Source: Saprospiraceae bacterium (GTDB lineage Bacteria > Bacteroidota > Bacteroidia > Chitinophagales > Saprospiraceae). Taken from it: a stretch of DNA of 64,000 nucleotides. The notes beneath the pieces were generated by a model. That model saw only the letters and a program-made list of their open reading frames with translations, ran no database searches and was not told the origin of the DNA. Location: NCBI GenBank assembly GCA_016708265.1, contig JADJGA010000012.1, positions 124,001 through 188,000 on the forward strand. The letters are read 5' to 3'. How positions within the stretch are numbered: the stretch's first letter is position 1; every line of letters begins with the position of its first letter. The position numbers were made by a program, and so were the translations under genes. This document shows positions 17,908 to 26,237 of the stretch, piece after piece.

Positions 17908-18071
17908 GGGCAAAATTTGTCAAATAAATAAAATATACCAGGATTTTTAATCTTAAAATCCTTGTATCTATCAACTTTTTCTTTAAGTTCTTCATTAGTG
18001 ATCCCACAATAAATCAATACTTCAGGAGGAAAACCATTTAGTACTAGGCCTTCAAAATCCCTCCTTTTGGC
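17904..18071 (-). pseudogene. Displaced C-terminal coding tip, cassette 2
   Basis: A 55-codon open stretch without a start codon: AKRRDFEGLVLNGFPPEVLI, then YCGITNEELKEKVDRYKDFK, then IKNPGIFYLFDKFCP and TGA. A TAA sits directly upstream in frame, inside the junction repeat. The last residues (FDKFCP) and the TGCCCATGA stop/start overlap resemble the end of the intact metallopeptidase gene (VKFDCP, TGCCCATGA). It looks like the C-terminal end of a second toxin variant displaced behind the intact gene. Confidence 0.6.
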
Positions 18072-18195
18072 TTAGGTTCCTGCCTAAGTCACAAAATTCC
18101 AACAATCAAATACACTACTTTAAACGAAATATTTAAGAATTTTGATTGATTATTTGGAAGAAAAAGGCGTAGACTGGAGAATCTATTCTTAACTG
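18066..18195. repeat. Cassette-junction repeat, copy B
   Basis: Homologous to 17001-17129: TTGGCTTAGG...CCTAAGTCAC hairpin, A+T-rich core, then a degenerate second hairpin (GGCGTAGACTGGAG). Tip 2 begins at its left edge, just as tip 3 begins at the left edge of copy A. Confidence 0.75.
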
Positions 18196-18302
18196 AGTAG
18201 TTTGAGCTTCACCATATATTTAAGAATTTTGATTGATTATTTGGAAGAAAAAGGCGTAGACTGGAGAATCTATTCTTAACTGAGTAGTTTGAGCTTCACC
18301 AT
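18129..18302. repeat. 87-bp perfect or near-perfect tandem duplication
   Basis: Two consecutive 87-bp copies (18129-18215 and 18216-18302), from ATATTTAAGAATTTTGATTG to TTTGAGCTTCACC. It duplicates the inner part of junction repeat copy B and ends just downstream of the immunity-like lipoprotein gene (stop at 18307). Confidence 0.85.
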
Positions 18303-18306
18303 ATTT

Positions 18307-18846
18307 CTATTTTCCTTTTAATTTCCAAATGTTTTTATTTGGAAGGCTATCTATTTGTAATGGAATATAATTGGAATCATATTTGGTACTGTCAATATCT
18401 ATTAATTTCTTGCCTTCTTTATGTATAAAATGGTGTTCTAACATATTGACTATCAATTTAGAATTCTCCATAAAAAACTCATATTTAATAAATTCATGTT
18501 TATTTATCCAAAAATCTACAATGTAAATAGAAGAATCCTTTATAAACTTAGGATTTTGTAATTCTATCGTGCAAATTTTATAATTATTTGAATGATTATA
18601 TCTTTCATTATTACTCAATATTCCAATTAATACTTTTTGAAATAATTTAGTTAATGATTTATCAGAGTAAGAGTAATCAGAACTATAAACTATACTATCA
18701 CAAATAACAAAATTATTATTATTTTCTTTATTTATGTCTTTTAATACAAAATTCAATCCATTATATATAGTTTTGTAATCCGGATATTTATGTGATATAC
18801 AACTGGTAAAATTTATAAAAATAATGAAAATTATTAAAGTTCTCAT
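18307..18846 (-). CDS. Lipoprotein, putative immunity protein of the metallopeptidase cassette
   Basis: 179 residues with a lipoprotein signal (MRTLIIFIIFINFTSC, cysteine 16). The mature part is asparagine- and lysine-rich and unlike any family I know. The ATG overlaps the metallopeptidase stop by four bases (ATGA), indicating tight translational coupling. Envelope location plus coupling suggests it protects the producer from the peptidase; this is inference. Confidence 0.65.
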   Translation of the reverse strand: MRTLIIFIIFINFTSCISHKYPDYKTIYNGLNFVLKDINKENNNNFVICDSIVYSSDYSYSDKSLTKLFQKVLIGILSNNERYNHSNNYKICTIELQNPKFIKDSSIYIVDFWINKHEFIKYEFFMENSKLIVNMLEHHFIHKEGKKLIDIDSTKYDSNYIPLQIDSLPNKNIWKLKGK

Positions 18847-20216
18847 GGGCAGTCAAATTTAACACCAAAACCATTTGGGTGATTTTGAATATTATTAGTA
18901 TATCTCTGCATCATATCTGCAATCCATGCTTCAACTGACATTCCGGTTGGATTTATTGTTGAACTATACAAAGGATTGGTCAACCAATCATAAATAACAC
19001 TATTATAACTTAAGAAATTTCCATTATTATCCAAATTTTGATAAAGACCATTTAAAACAACTCCCCAATAGTCATTTGGAGTACCTCTCTTTCCATTAAA
19101 TTCCCATAATGCTCCACAAACTATATTCAATAAATAATCTGTCATAAATTCATGAACATTCCCTCCATAAGTGTTATTTATAACATTATTCCAGTTTTGG
19201 GAATTAAAAATATTGGCATCAAAATTATTTGCAAAATTTCCAAATATAATTCCATGAGTACCTTCATGAAGCAGAGTTTCAGCAATATTTACTGGATCGT
19301 TTGAATTACATAATTTATTATCAATCGTTATTGTAATATTATTAGGATTATTAGGATCGAAGGTCGTTTTATTGGCATTCCCCATTGTAAAATTAAACAT
19401 ATAATTTTTGCTATTATCTAATGCACAAATAGAATTATATGAATTTGAGTTAAGTGGGTTTTTTATTAACTTTTGTAATATACAATGTACATTTTTGCAA
19501 TTAATAAAACTTTGATCTTCGATTATATAATCTCCACCCTCCAAAATCTCACCCATAAAATGCTCTGCATCCTTCAGATTTAGTGGTTCATCTCCGATCT
19601 TAGCATAGCAATATCCATTCAGTGCCTTTTCCAGCAGCTCTGCAGCTCTTTTAGTAGGATCGCAAGGATCAGTGAGATTATTGTTTGCTATTAATTTCAA
19701 AACTTCTGCCTGAGCCATGAAGTCTGCTACTTCTACTGCACATTTCAGTTTTTTTGCCTTATCAACTTTAGGAGCATTATCACCACTGTCACCATATGTC
19801 CCATTTCCACCTGCGTTTGATCCATTTCCAAAATCATCACCCTCATTCCAGTCATTGCCAAAACCGTCATCCCCAAAATATCCGTTAAAATCTGGAATTC
19901 CACCTCCAGACTCAATACATAGTTTATAACAATTATAATGAGGGCCATCACCATCTATTATTAATTGACTTAAAATATCAATACATAATTCTTCTGCATC
20001 CCTCAAAATCAAATTATTATTAGAGGTATCAATCATGTTTTTTGCATAAGAAATCCAATTTGCAAAATTAATGTCAGGGTTTGAATTTATCAGGTACTTA
20101 AAAATTTCAAATTTTGCTACCGGAGTAATCCAATTTTTATAATACTCATTATTTTCAGTTGTATTATTTAAAACTTGCTTTATCATTTCTCCCGTTATCA
20201 AACGGCAATTACTCAA
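18843..20216 (-). CDS. HExxH metallopeptidase domain protein (C-terminal part of interrupted toxin-like gene)
   Basis: 457 residues counted from the TTG at 20216; no good ATG is near, and the frame continues upstream to the TAA at 20226-20228 that ends the preceding gene. Residues 1-115 are helical. A Gly/Asp-rich linker follows (about 116-150, DFNGYFGDDGFGNDWNEGDD). The C-terminal domain carries the zinc-peptidase motif AETLLHEGTHGIIF (HEGTH) and a later HEFMTDYLL that may give the third ligand. A variable linker before an enzymatic C-terminus, followed by an overlapping envelope protein, is the layout of polymorphic toxins. The substrate is unknown. It may be one gene with 20226-20708. Confidence 0.7.
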   Translation of the reverse strand: MSNCRLITGEMIKQVLNNTTENNEYYKNWITPVAKFEIFKYLINSNPDINFANWISYAKNMIDTSNNNLILRDAEELCIDILSQLIIDGDGPHYNCYKLCIESGGGIPDFNGYFGDDGFGNDWNEGDDFGNGSNAGGNGTYGDSGDNAPKVDKAKKLKCAVEVADFMAQAEVLKLIANNNLTDPCDPTKRAAELLEKALNGYCYAKIGDEPLNLKDAEHFMGEILEGGDYIIEDQSFINCKNVHCILQKLIKNPLNSNSYNSICALDNSKNYMFNFTMGNANKTTFDPNNPNNITITIDNKLCNSNDPVNIAETLLHEGTHGIIFGNFANNFDANIFNSQNWNNVINNTYGGNVHEFMTDYLLNIVCGALWEFNGKRGTPNDYWGVVLNGLYQNLDNNGNFLSYNSVIYDWLTNPLYSSTINPTGMSVEAWIADMMQRYTNNIQNHPNGFGVKFDCP

Positions 20217-20225
20217 GTCATTAAA

Positions 20226-20708
20226 TTATTGAAAAAGAAGATAGCTTGTGATAACATTTTCTTTCACCATTGGTACTGATACAAGGTAATTAATAGAGTT
20301 TCCTGTATTTGTATCTATTGTAGCCAATTCCCATACCGGATGTCCATACATTTCTCTCATACTGTCTATTCTACTAAACGAAAGATTATCGAAAATGTAG
20401 TCTGATACTTCTCTCTGATATTCTATAGATGCATGCTGAAGAGTAACTTGTGAAGTCCCGGAGCCCAATAAAATATTTCCATCCTGATCAAAATTAATTT
20501 TACTTAGAATTGCTGATGTGCTGGTATTCGAACTATTTCTGTATGAAAGTTCAGGATCAGTGATCTCTCCATCCTTATTGCAGCCATTAATAAGCATAGT
20601 GCCGGCAACAATAAAAACAAACAGAGTTAGTATAGCTAAAGAACCATAAATCAGATTGTTACGTAAAAGGGGGAGGTAATTGGGACTGAGAAAACTTTGT
20701 TTTTTCAC
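20226..20708 (-). CDS. Membrane-anchored leader protein, probably the N-terminal part of the metallopeptidase gene
   Basis: 160 residues from a GTG start (20708). A hydrophobic segment (residues 18-40, NLIYGSLAILTLFVFIVAG) is followed by LINGC, possibly a lipobox with cysteine 43. The rest is a globular domain ending VSVPMVKENVITSYLLFQ then TAA. The next codons in the same frame read FNDLSNCRLITGEM and continue into the metallopeptidase without frame change. One base change in the TAA would fuse the two into a roughly 620-residue anchored protein. I favour a nonsense mutation, but two coupled genes cannot be excluded. Confidence 0.65.
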   Translation of the reverse strand: MKKQSFLSPNYLPLLRNNLIYGSLAILTLFVFIVAGTMLINGCNKDGEITDPELSYRNSSNTSTSAILSKINFDQDGNILLGSGTSQVTLQHASIEYQREVSDYIFDNLSFSRIDSMREMYGHPVWELATIDTNTGNSINYLVSVPMVKENVITSYLLFQ

Positions 20709-20841
20709 AATGAATGTAATTTGTTTAAAAATAAAATTATAAATATCAATTACTTATGTTCAAAAATTGTACCAGAAACAGTTAATTATTTGTGGTTCAG
20801 TATTTGGTAAGGTTTTAAATATTCGGAATTAATCACAATTG

Positions 20842-20874
20842 TTGTTTTAGATACTTTATATTTTGTTACTTTTG
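20842..20874 (+). promoter_or_regulatory. Bacteroidota-type promoter of the alpha-amylase gene
   Basis: A TTG at 20842-20844 and an exact TACTTTTG (TAnnTTTG) at 20867-20874 are separated by 22 bases, close to the usual -33/-7 spacing. Transcription would start near 20881, giving a short leader before the ATG at 20907. Confidence 0.55.
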
Positions 20875-20906
20875 TTTTATTGTATTTACAAATTAATTTT
20901 CGAACC

Positions 20907-23693
20907 ATGAGAGCTTACATTATTGTTTTTATTTTGGCATTTTGTCGGTTTATAATCTTTTCCCAGGTAGTCACCACTGACCCGGCATTTCCGATTATCA
21001 ATGACCAGGTCACAGTGTTTTTCGATGCATCAAAGGGATCAGGCGGACTGAAAGACTGTAATTGCGATGTGTATGTTCATACAGGTGTCATCACAAATGA
21101 AAGTACAGGCCCGGGTGACTGGAAACATGTAAAAACAACATGGGGAACTGCCAATGCAGCATGGAAAATGACTAAGATATCTGCTAATTATTATTCCTGG
21201 GAGATCACTCCAAGTATCAAAGCTTATTACGGGATTGGAGCAAATGAAATTGTTAAAAAAATTGCTTTGGTATTTCGTAATTCCAATGGATCAAAGGTAG
21301 GTAAAGAAAGCGGCGACCAGGACATTTTTATCGATGTTTATCCTGAAAATTCAGGCTTATTGGTCAATATGCAGTCACCTTCAACAAAAAATTTTCTGGC
21401 AAAAACCGGGGATACAATCAAAATAAAGTTTGCTGTATCAAAAATTGTATCAATTTCAGTTCAAAAAGATAATGCACCATTCTATACTGGTTCAGGTAAT
21501 AAACTTGACACATTCATCATTGCTGAAACTTCCGGAAATCACAGAATGGATTTTATGTTTTTCAACGACCAGGAATCTGTCAAAGATTCATTCAAATATA
21601 CTATACCCGGAAATGTCATAGTTGCTGATCTGCCCCAGGGTATCGAAGACGGGATCAATATTTTAAACGACAGCATTGTTATTTTTTCGCTGTATGCTCC
21701 AGATAAAGAATTTGTGCATTTGATCGGTGATTTCAATTCATGGGAATTCAATGCTGATTTTCAGATGAATAATACTCCCGATGGTAAACATTGGTGGCTT
21801 GAGGTCTCTGACCTGAGTCCTGAAAATGAATATGGATTTCAGTATATTGTTGACGGCAAGATCAGAATTGGTGATCCGTATTCCGATCTTATTCTTGATC
21901 CGAACAACGATAAGTATATTGAGAATTCGACTTTCCAGGGTCTGAAACCTTATCCTTCTGATAAGACATTCGGAATGGTTTCAGTACTTAGTACTAAAAA
22001 AGATGAGTTTCAGTGGAAATACGATAATTATCAGAGACCTGAAAAAGAAAAGCTTATAATTTATGAATTGCTGTTGAGGGATTTTTTGAAAGACCACAGT
22101 TACAGATCATTGACCGATACACTGGAATATCTCAATAGACTTGGTATAAATACCATACAACTCATGCCGGTAAACGAATTTGAAGGAAATATAGGCTGGG
22201 GATACAATCCTTCATACCACTATGCCCTGGATAAGTTTTATGGTACCCCAGAGGCATTTAAAACATTAGTTGATGAAGCACATAAAAAAGGAATGGCAGT
22301 TGTTTTGGATATAGTTTATAATCATGCTTTTGATCAGTCACCACTGGCTATGCTATACTGGGACAGTGCAAATTCGCGGCCAGCAGCAAACAGCCCCTGG
22401 TTCAATGCTGTACCAAAACATCCTTTTAATGTAGGAAATGATTTTAATCATGAGAGTGCAGCAACAAAGTATTATGTCAAAAGAGGTCTTAAAAACTGGA
22501 TAGAAGAGTATCATGTAGATGGTTACAGGTTTGACCTGAGCAAGGGTTTTACCCAGAGACAGTCATCAGATGACGGACAGATGGCTGCCTATGATGCAGG
22601 GAGGATTTCAACACTGAAAGAATATGCCGATCATATCTGGATTACTGATCCGGAAGCTTATTTGATCCTTGAACATTTTGCCACCAATTCTGAGGAAAAA
22701 GAACTTTCAGACTATGGCATGATGCTGTGGGGAAATAACAATAAGCAGTATAATGAAGCAACCATGGGCTTCACATCAAATATTTCAAATATCACCCATA
22801 AACAAAAGGGATGGTCAAAACCGCATCTGGTTGGTTATATGGAAAGCCATGACGAAGAAAGGCTGATGTACAAAAATCTTAAATATGGGAATACTTCAGG
22901 CACATATTCTGTTAAAAATCTCATTACCGCACTTGACAGGATGAAACTTGCAGGTACATTCTTTTTCCTGATTCCGGGTCCGAAAATGATATGGCAGTTT
23001 GCCGAACTTGGCTATGATTATTCTCTCTTTACCTGTTCAAACGGAACAGTGAGTGAAAACTGCAAACTTGACCCTAAACCAATTAAGTGGGATTATCTGC
23101 AAGTCAGCGAAAGAAAGAAGCTTTTCAACACTTATAAATCATTAATTTCATTGAAAAATGACTTCGAGGTATTCAGTACAAATGATTTTGATGTTACACT
23201 GAATGGTTTTTTGAAATCATTTCAGCTCAATAGCCCTGAAATGAATGTTACCGTTATAGGCAATTTCGATGTAAAGCAAGGTTTTGTAAATCCAAAATTT
23301 CAGCATGCTGGCTTATGGTTCGATTATTTTAAAGGAGATAGTGTTAATATTACTGACCCTCAGGCTCTGATTTCCCTCCAGCCGGGAGAATACAGGATAT
23401 ATTTCGACAAAAAAATATTTGACCCCAGTGTAAATGTAATTGATGCAAATAGTGATTACGGATTTCTGATTTACCCGAATCCGGCAAATGATCAAATACA
23501 GTTTATTATTCCGGATGACACCCGGATTGAAAGATATCTTATTTATGATATCAATGGAAAACTGAGATCAACCGAAACTGGTGATTATGAAAATATTGAT
23601 GTCTCTGCCTATAGTCCCGGAATTTATATAGTGAAGATAATTGACAGCAAAGGCAGATTACTGACCGGAAAATTTATTGTAGGAGTAAGGTAG
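20907..23693 (+). CDS. Secreted GH13 alpha-amylase family glycoside hydrolase with T9SS tail
   Basis: 928 residues from the ATG at 20907, where the signal peptide MRAYIIVFILAFCRFIIFSQ begins. Residues about 22-150 form a starch-binding-like beta-sandwich. Around 255-350 is an E-set/CBM48-like domain (HLIGDFNSWEFNADFQMN). The GH13 barrel follows with all four conserved regions: DIVYNH near 468; GYRFDLSKG with nucleophile Asp543; LILEHF with acid/base Glu589; and ESHDEER with Asp649. The last about 75 residues are a T9SS sorting domain (FLIYPNPANDQIQFII to GKFIVGVR). It should cleave alpha-1,4-glucans outside the cell, feeding the SusCD system nearby. Exact bond specificity cannot be read from the sequence. 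Confidence 0.93.
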   Translation: MRAYIIVFILAFCRFIIFSQVVTTDPAFPIINDQVTVFFDASKGSGGLKDCNCDVYVHTGVITNESTGPGDWKHVKTTWGTANAAWKMTKISANYYSWEITPSIKAYYGIGANEIVKKIALVFRNSNGSKVGKESGDQDIFIDVYPENSGLLVNMQSPSTKNFLAKTGDTIKIKFAVSKIVSISVQKDNAPFYTGSGNKLDTFIIAETSGNHRMDFMFFNDQESVKDSFKYTIPGNVIVADLPQGIEDGINILNDSIVIFSLYAPDKEFVHLIGDFNSWEFNADFQMNNTPDGKHWWLEVSDLSPENEYGFQYIVDGKIRIGDPYSDLILDPNNDKYIENSTFQGLKPYPSDKTFGMVSVLSTKKDEFQWKYDNYQRPEKEKLIIYELLLRDFLKDHSYRSLTDTLEYLNRLGINTIQLMPVNEFEGNIGWGYNPSYHYALDKFYGTPEAFKTLVDEAHKKGMAVVLDIVYNHAFDQSPLAMLYWDSANSRPAANSPWFNAVPKHPFNVGNDFNHESAATKYYVKRGLKNWIEEYHVDGYRFDLSKGFTQRQSSDDGQMAAYDAGRISTLKEYADHIWITDPEAYLILEHFATNSEEKELSDYGMMLWGNNNKQYNEATMGFTSNISNITHKQKGWSKPHLVGYMESHDEERLMYKNLKYGNTSGTYSVKNLITALDRMKLAGTFFFLIPGPKMIWQFAELGYDYSLFTCSNGTVSENCKLDPKPIKWDYLQVSERKKLFNTYKSLISLKNDFEVFSTNDFDVTLNGFLKSFQLNSPEMNVTVIGNFDVKQGFVNPKFQHAGLWFDYFKGDSVNITDPQALISLQPGEYRIYFDKKIFDPSVNVIDANSDYGFLIYPNPANDQIQFIIPDDTRIERYLIYDINGKLRSTETGDYENIDVSAYSPGIYIVKIIDSKGRLLTGKFIVGVR

Positions 23694-23700
23694 GAGAGTA

Positions 23701-23789
23701 TTAACGAATTACAAATATGAATTATGAATTACGAATTAATTTTACATTTTACATTTTACATTTTTAATTTTTCACTTTTCATTTTTCAC
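23701..23789. repeat. A+T-rich simple-sequence spacer
   Basis: Short variable motifs of the type AATTACGAATT, TTTTACATTTTACATTT and TTTTCACTTTTCATTTTTCA. The same style recurs at 25020-25065 and 28880-29118. No gene is visible. Confidence 0.6.
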
Positions 23790-24620
23790 TCAATAAATCA
23801 CTCCGTTTATCAGCACTTTATCTATCAGGTTTGATCCGTAGAAATAGGGTATCTGTGCAATATTGTCAAGAGGTTTAGTGATTATAAGGTTTGCTTTTTT
23901 CCCTGCTGAAATACTGCCCAGTTCATCCTGCATTTCAAGTGCATGAGCTGCATTGATAGTAGCTGCATTTATAGCTTCTTCAGGCAGCATTTTCATATAT
24001 ATGCTGGCAAGACTTATTATAAAATTCATGTTTCCTGATGGTGAAGAACCCGGATTGAAATCGCTAGCAAGTGCCACTCCCAGTCCTGAATCTATCATCT
24101 CACGAGCAGGTGCATAAGGAATTTTCAGGAAAAATGATGTACCGGGCAAAAGGGTAGGGACTGTATTTGATCCTGACAGGGCTTCCATCTCCTCCCTGCC
24201 GATCCTCTCCAGGTGATCAACAGAAATGGCCTTGTTTTTTACACCCACCTGCACTCCACCAGAGATGTCAAGTTCATTGGCATGTATCTTTGGCTTCAAT
24301 CCATATTTTGCCCCCGAGGTCAATATTTGATCCGTTTGCTCAAACGTAAAAAAACCTTTGTCGCAAAATACATCTATATAATCTGCAAGTCCATTATCAG
24401 CAATATATGGTATCATGCGATTGCATATTTCATCAATATATCCCTGTCTGTTTTCTTTGAATTCAGGTGGAAAGGCATGGGCTCCAAGGAAATTGGCTTT
24501 TACCGGTACAGGTGATTTTTCTTTTATTCTTTTTATCACCTTCAGCATTTTAACTTCATTTTCGAAATTGAGCCCGTAGCCACTCTTTATCTCAACTGCT
24601 CCGGTTCCCATTTTTATCAT
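23790..24620 (-). CDS. hutI: Imidazolonepropionase, C-terminal part (gene interrupted by in-frame TAA)
   Basis: 276 residues beginning in mid-domain with MIKMGTGAVEIKSGYGLNFE; the SGYGL motif is a hallmark of HutI. KANFLGAHAFP, KIHANELD, SVDHLE and ASDFNPGSSPSGNM carry the expected amidohydrolase metal-binding and substrate residues. HutI hydrolyses 4-imidazolone-5-propanoate in histidine degradation. The N-terminal 128 residues lie in the same frame at 24633-25019, separated by one TAA followed by the native-looking codons RLDE. Together they give the normal length of about 410 residues. No other hut genes are in the window. Confidence 0.88.
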   Translation of the reverse strand: MIKMGTGAVEIKSGYGLNFENEVKMLKVIKRIKEKSPVPVKANFLGAHAFPPEFKENRQGYIDEICNRMIPYIADNGLADYIDVFCDKGFFTFEQTDQILTSGAKYGLKPKIHANELDISGGVQVGVKNKAISVDHLERIGREEMEALSGSNTVPTLLPGTSFFLKIPYAPAREMIDSGLGVALASDFNPGSSPSGNMNFIISLASIYMKMLPEEAINAATINAAHALEMQDELGSISAGKKANLIITKPLDNIAQIPYFYGSNLIDKVLINGVIY

Positions 24621-24632
24621 TTCATCAAGTCT

Positions 24633-25019
24633 TTACATTGCAGAATCAAAGAGATAGCTTTCATCAGTATCCTGCATTTTACGGGCAGAATTGAGTATTC
24701 CTCCTCCTCGTTTAGCTATTTGTTCATAAGAAAGTCCCTTTATTTTATCTATAAATTCAAGTTCCCTCGTAGCAGGAAATACTATATGCGTATGCGAATC
24801 TACCCAGGTTGGCAGAACAATCCTGCCTGAAGCATCTATTGTTTTGAGTGTAACTTCAGGGCAACTCTCCATTGTTCCGTATGAATGGATCTTTCCATTT
24901 TCGATCAGCAGATATGCATTTTCAAGAATTCCTATAAAGGATAAAGCCTTACCCTTTTTGAAAGAATAAGGCTTTTCCATTGTACCTACTAACTTATTTA
25001 TATTTTTTATCAGCAACAT
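24633..25019 (-). CDS. hutI: Imidazolonepropionase, N-terminal part (ends at in-frame TAA)
   Basis: 128 residues from the ATG at 25019. The amidohydrolase start is visible: ENGKIHSYGTMESCPE, DASGRIVLPTWVDSHTHIVF (HxH metal site), and KRGGGILNSARKM typical of HutI. The frame ends SYLFDSAM-TAA at 24633-24635, exactly where HutI should continue (RLDEMIKMGTGAVEIKSGYG). A single substitution (for example GAA or CAA to TAA) explains the break; no frame change is involved. If real, the gene is inactive or makes split fragments. Confidence 0.86.
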   Translation of the reverse strand: MLLIKNINKLVGTMEKPYSFKKGKALSFIGILENAYLLIENGKIHSYGTMESCPEVTLKTIDASGRIVLPTWVDSHTHIVFPATRELEFIDKIKGLSYEQIAKRGGGILNSARKMQDTDESYLFDSAM

Positions 25020-25136
25020 AATCAATTATGAATTACGAATTAACAATTACGAATTCTGATTTGTACATTTGCATATTTTCAATCCCGAAAGCTTTCGGGA
25101 CTAATCATCTCATTAACACATCAAATATTCAACTGA

Positions 25137-25886
25137 TCATTCAAATGATTTCACAAGACATTTCATGCCAAGTTTCCTCTCAATTTCAATTTTAAGTTTT
25201 TCTGCCTCTTCTATAGTCGGAAAATCACCTGCATATACCTTGTAAACAGTCTTGTCGTTAAGGTAGCTTGTCAGTACGACAACAGGCTCATTGAAATTCT
25301 CATACAATTTTGTAAGGACCTTTTCCGTATTCGCGTAGTCGGAAAAAACTCCGACCTGTACGCGATACGAAATTGTGGTGGTTTTAACAGTTGAGTTGTT
25401 CTCAAGATTACTATTATTATCAATTAAAGACGATGGAGAAACATTTATTCCTCCTATATTATCATTCGTTGGGTTTCCGGATATTCCATCGAGTACATCC
25501 CTGAGTTTAGATGGGGGCAATGATTCTTCAAATCTTTTTATTACCCTTCCTGATTCATCCATTATGATCACTGTTGGGAGTACCTTCACATTGTATTCTT
25601 CTTTGAGAGTGTAACCATCGAAATCATCGATATTGATCTTAACAGAAATATATTTGCTGTTAAGTGATGATATTACTTTCTTGTCTGTGTATGTGGTTTC
25701 ATCCATCCATTTGCATGGCACACACCAGTTTGCATAGAAATCCACATAAATCAGCTTTCCCTCAACTGATGCCAGCTCTTTGGCTGTCGTCAATGATATA
25801 TCTGTAAACGGACTGTCAGCATAGGAACTGATACTGAACATCAGACTCAGAATTATTGCACTTAATATTTGAAAAGCAGATCTCAT
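25137..25886 (-). CDS. Exported thioredoxin-fold protein with C-terminal SPOR domain
   Basis: 249 residues. A signal peptide (MRSAFQILSAIILSLMFSIS, cleavage after SYA) precedes a thioredoxin domain (about 28-133) with VDFYANWCVPCKWMD (active site C55-V-P-C58) and the cis-proline loop VLPTVII. A linker rich in Asn/Ser follows, then a SPOR domain (about 170-249, YRVQVGVFSDYANTEKVLTKL...KVYAGDFPTIEEAEKL). Thioredoxin-like proteins with this tail probably reduce or shuffle disulfides in the periplasm; SPOR binds peptidoglycan lacking stem peptides, so the enzyme may be held at the wall or septum. Catalysis and targeting are inferred from the domains. Confidence 0.85.
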   Translation of the reverse strand: MRSAFQILSAIILSLMFSISSYADSPFTDISLTTAKELASVEGKLIYVDFYANWCVPCKWMDETTYTDKKVISSLNSKYISVKINIDDFDGYTLKEEYNVKVLPTVIIMDESGRVIKRFEESLPPSKLRDVLDGISGNPTNDNIGGINVSPSSLIDNNSNLENNSTVKTTTISYRVQVGVFSDYANTEKVLTKLYENFNEPVVVLTSYLNDKTVYKVYAGDFPTIEEAEKLKIEIERKLGMKCLVKSFE

Positions 25887-26237
25887 TTTTCGATTTTTTA
25901 TATTAGTTAAAATAGCAATTTATAAATCAATCATTGTTACGGAATTGTAATCTGCAAATAGTGTGCCAAAAATCATTTTATGTGATAAAATAATATTTTT
26001 ATATTTATAAATAATATATATACAATAATATATATGTTGCAATTTTTTTTAATCTATTTGTTAAAAACTTTTCAACTATTAATGCAGGAGTAAAACTTAA
26101 AGGAAAATTGTTTAATTTTTGAAAATAAATTTTCTTTTAGGATATCACTATAATGCCGGGTTGCAGAAGATAATCACTGATTTCTGAACTGAATATTTTT
26201 TAAGCATAATGAAACCAATTATTCAATTTTTTTGTTT
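25887..26237. other. Intergenic region between divergent genes
   Basis: About 350 bp, A+T-rich, between the thioredoxin-SPOR gene (minus) and clpS (plus). It should hold both promoters. Apart from the clpS -7 box I see no open frame or RNA structure. Confidence 0.4.

Noticed and set aside
19717..19954. Open frames overlapping the Gly/Asp linker of the metallopeptidase
   Set aside because: Low-complexity shadows of the repetitive linker codons, not genes.
20226..24635. Reassigned TAA codon (alternative genetic code)
   Set aside because: Other genes in the window end at TAA in the expected place (for example susC at 13116 and the giant SdrD-B gene at 45009), so sense TAA is not supported.
25083..25100. 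Palindrome TCCCGAAAGCTTTCGGGA as a terminator
   Set aside because: Perfect stem, but no T tract follows on either strand and the loop is too tight; it may end the thioredoxin-SPOR transcript, but I could not support that.
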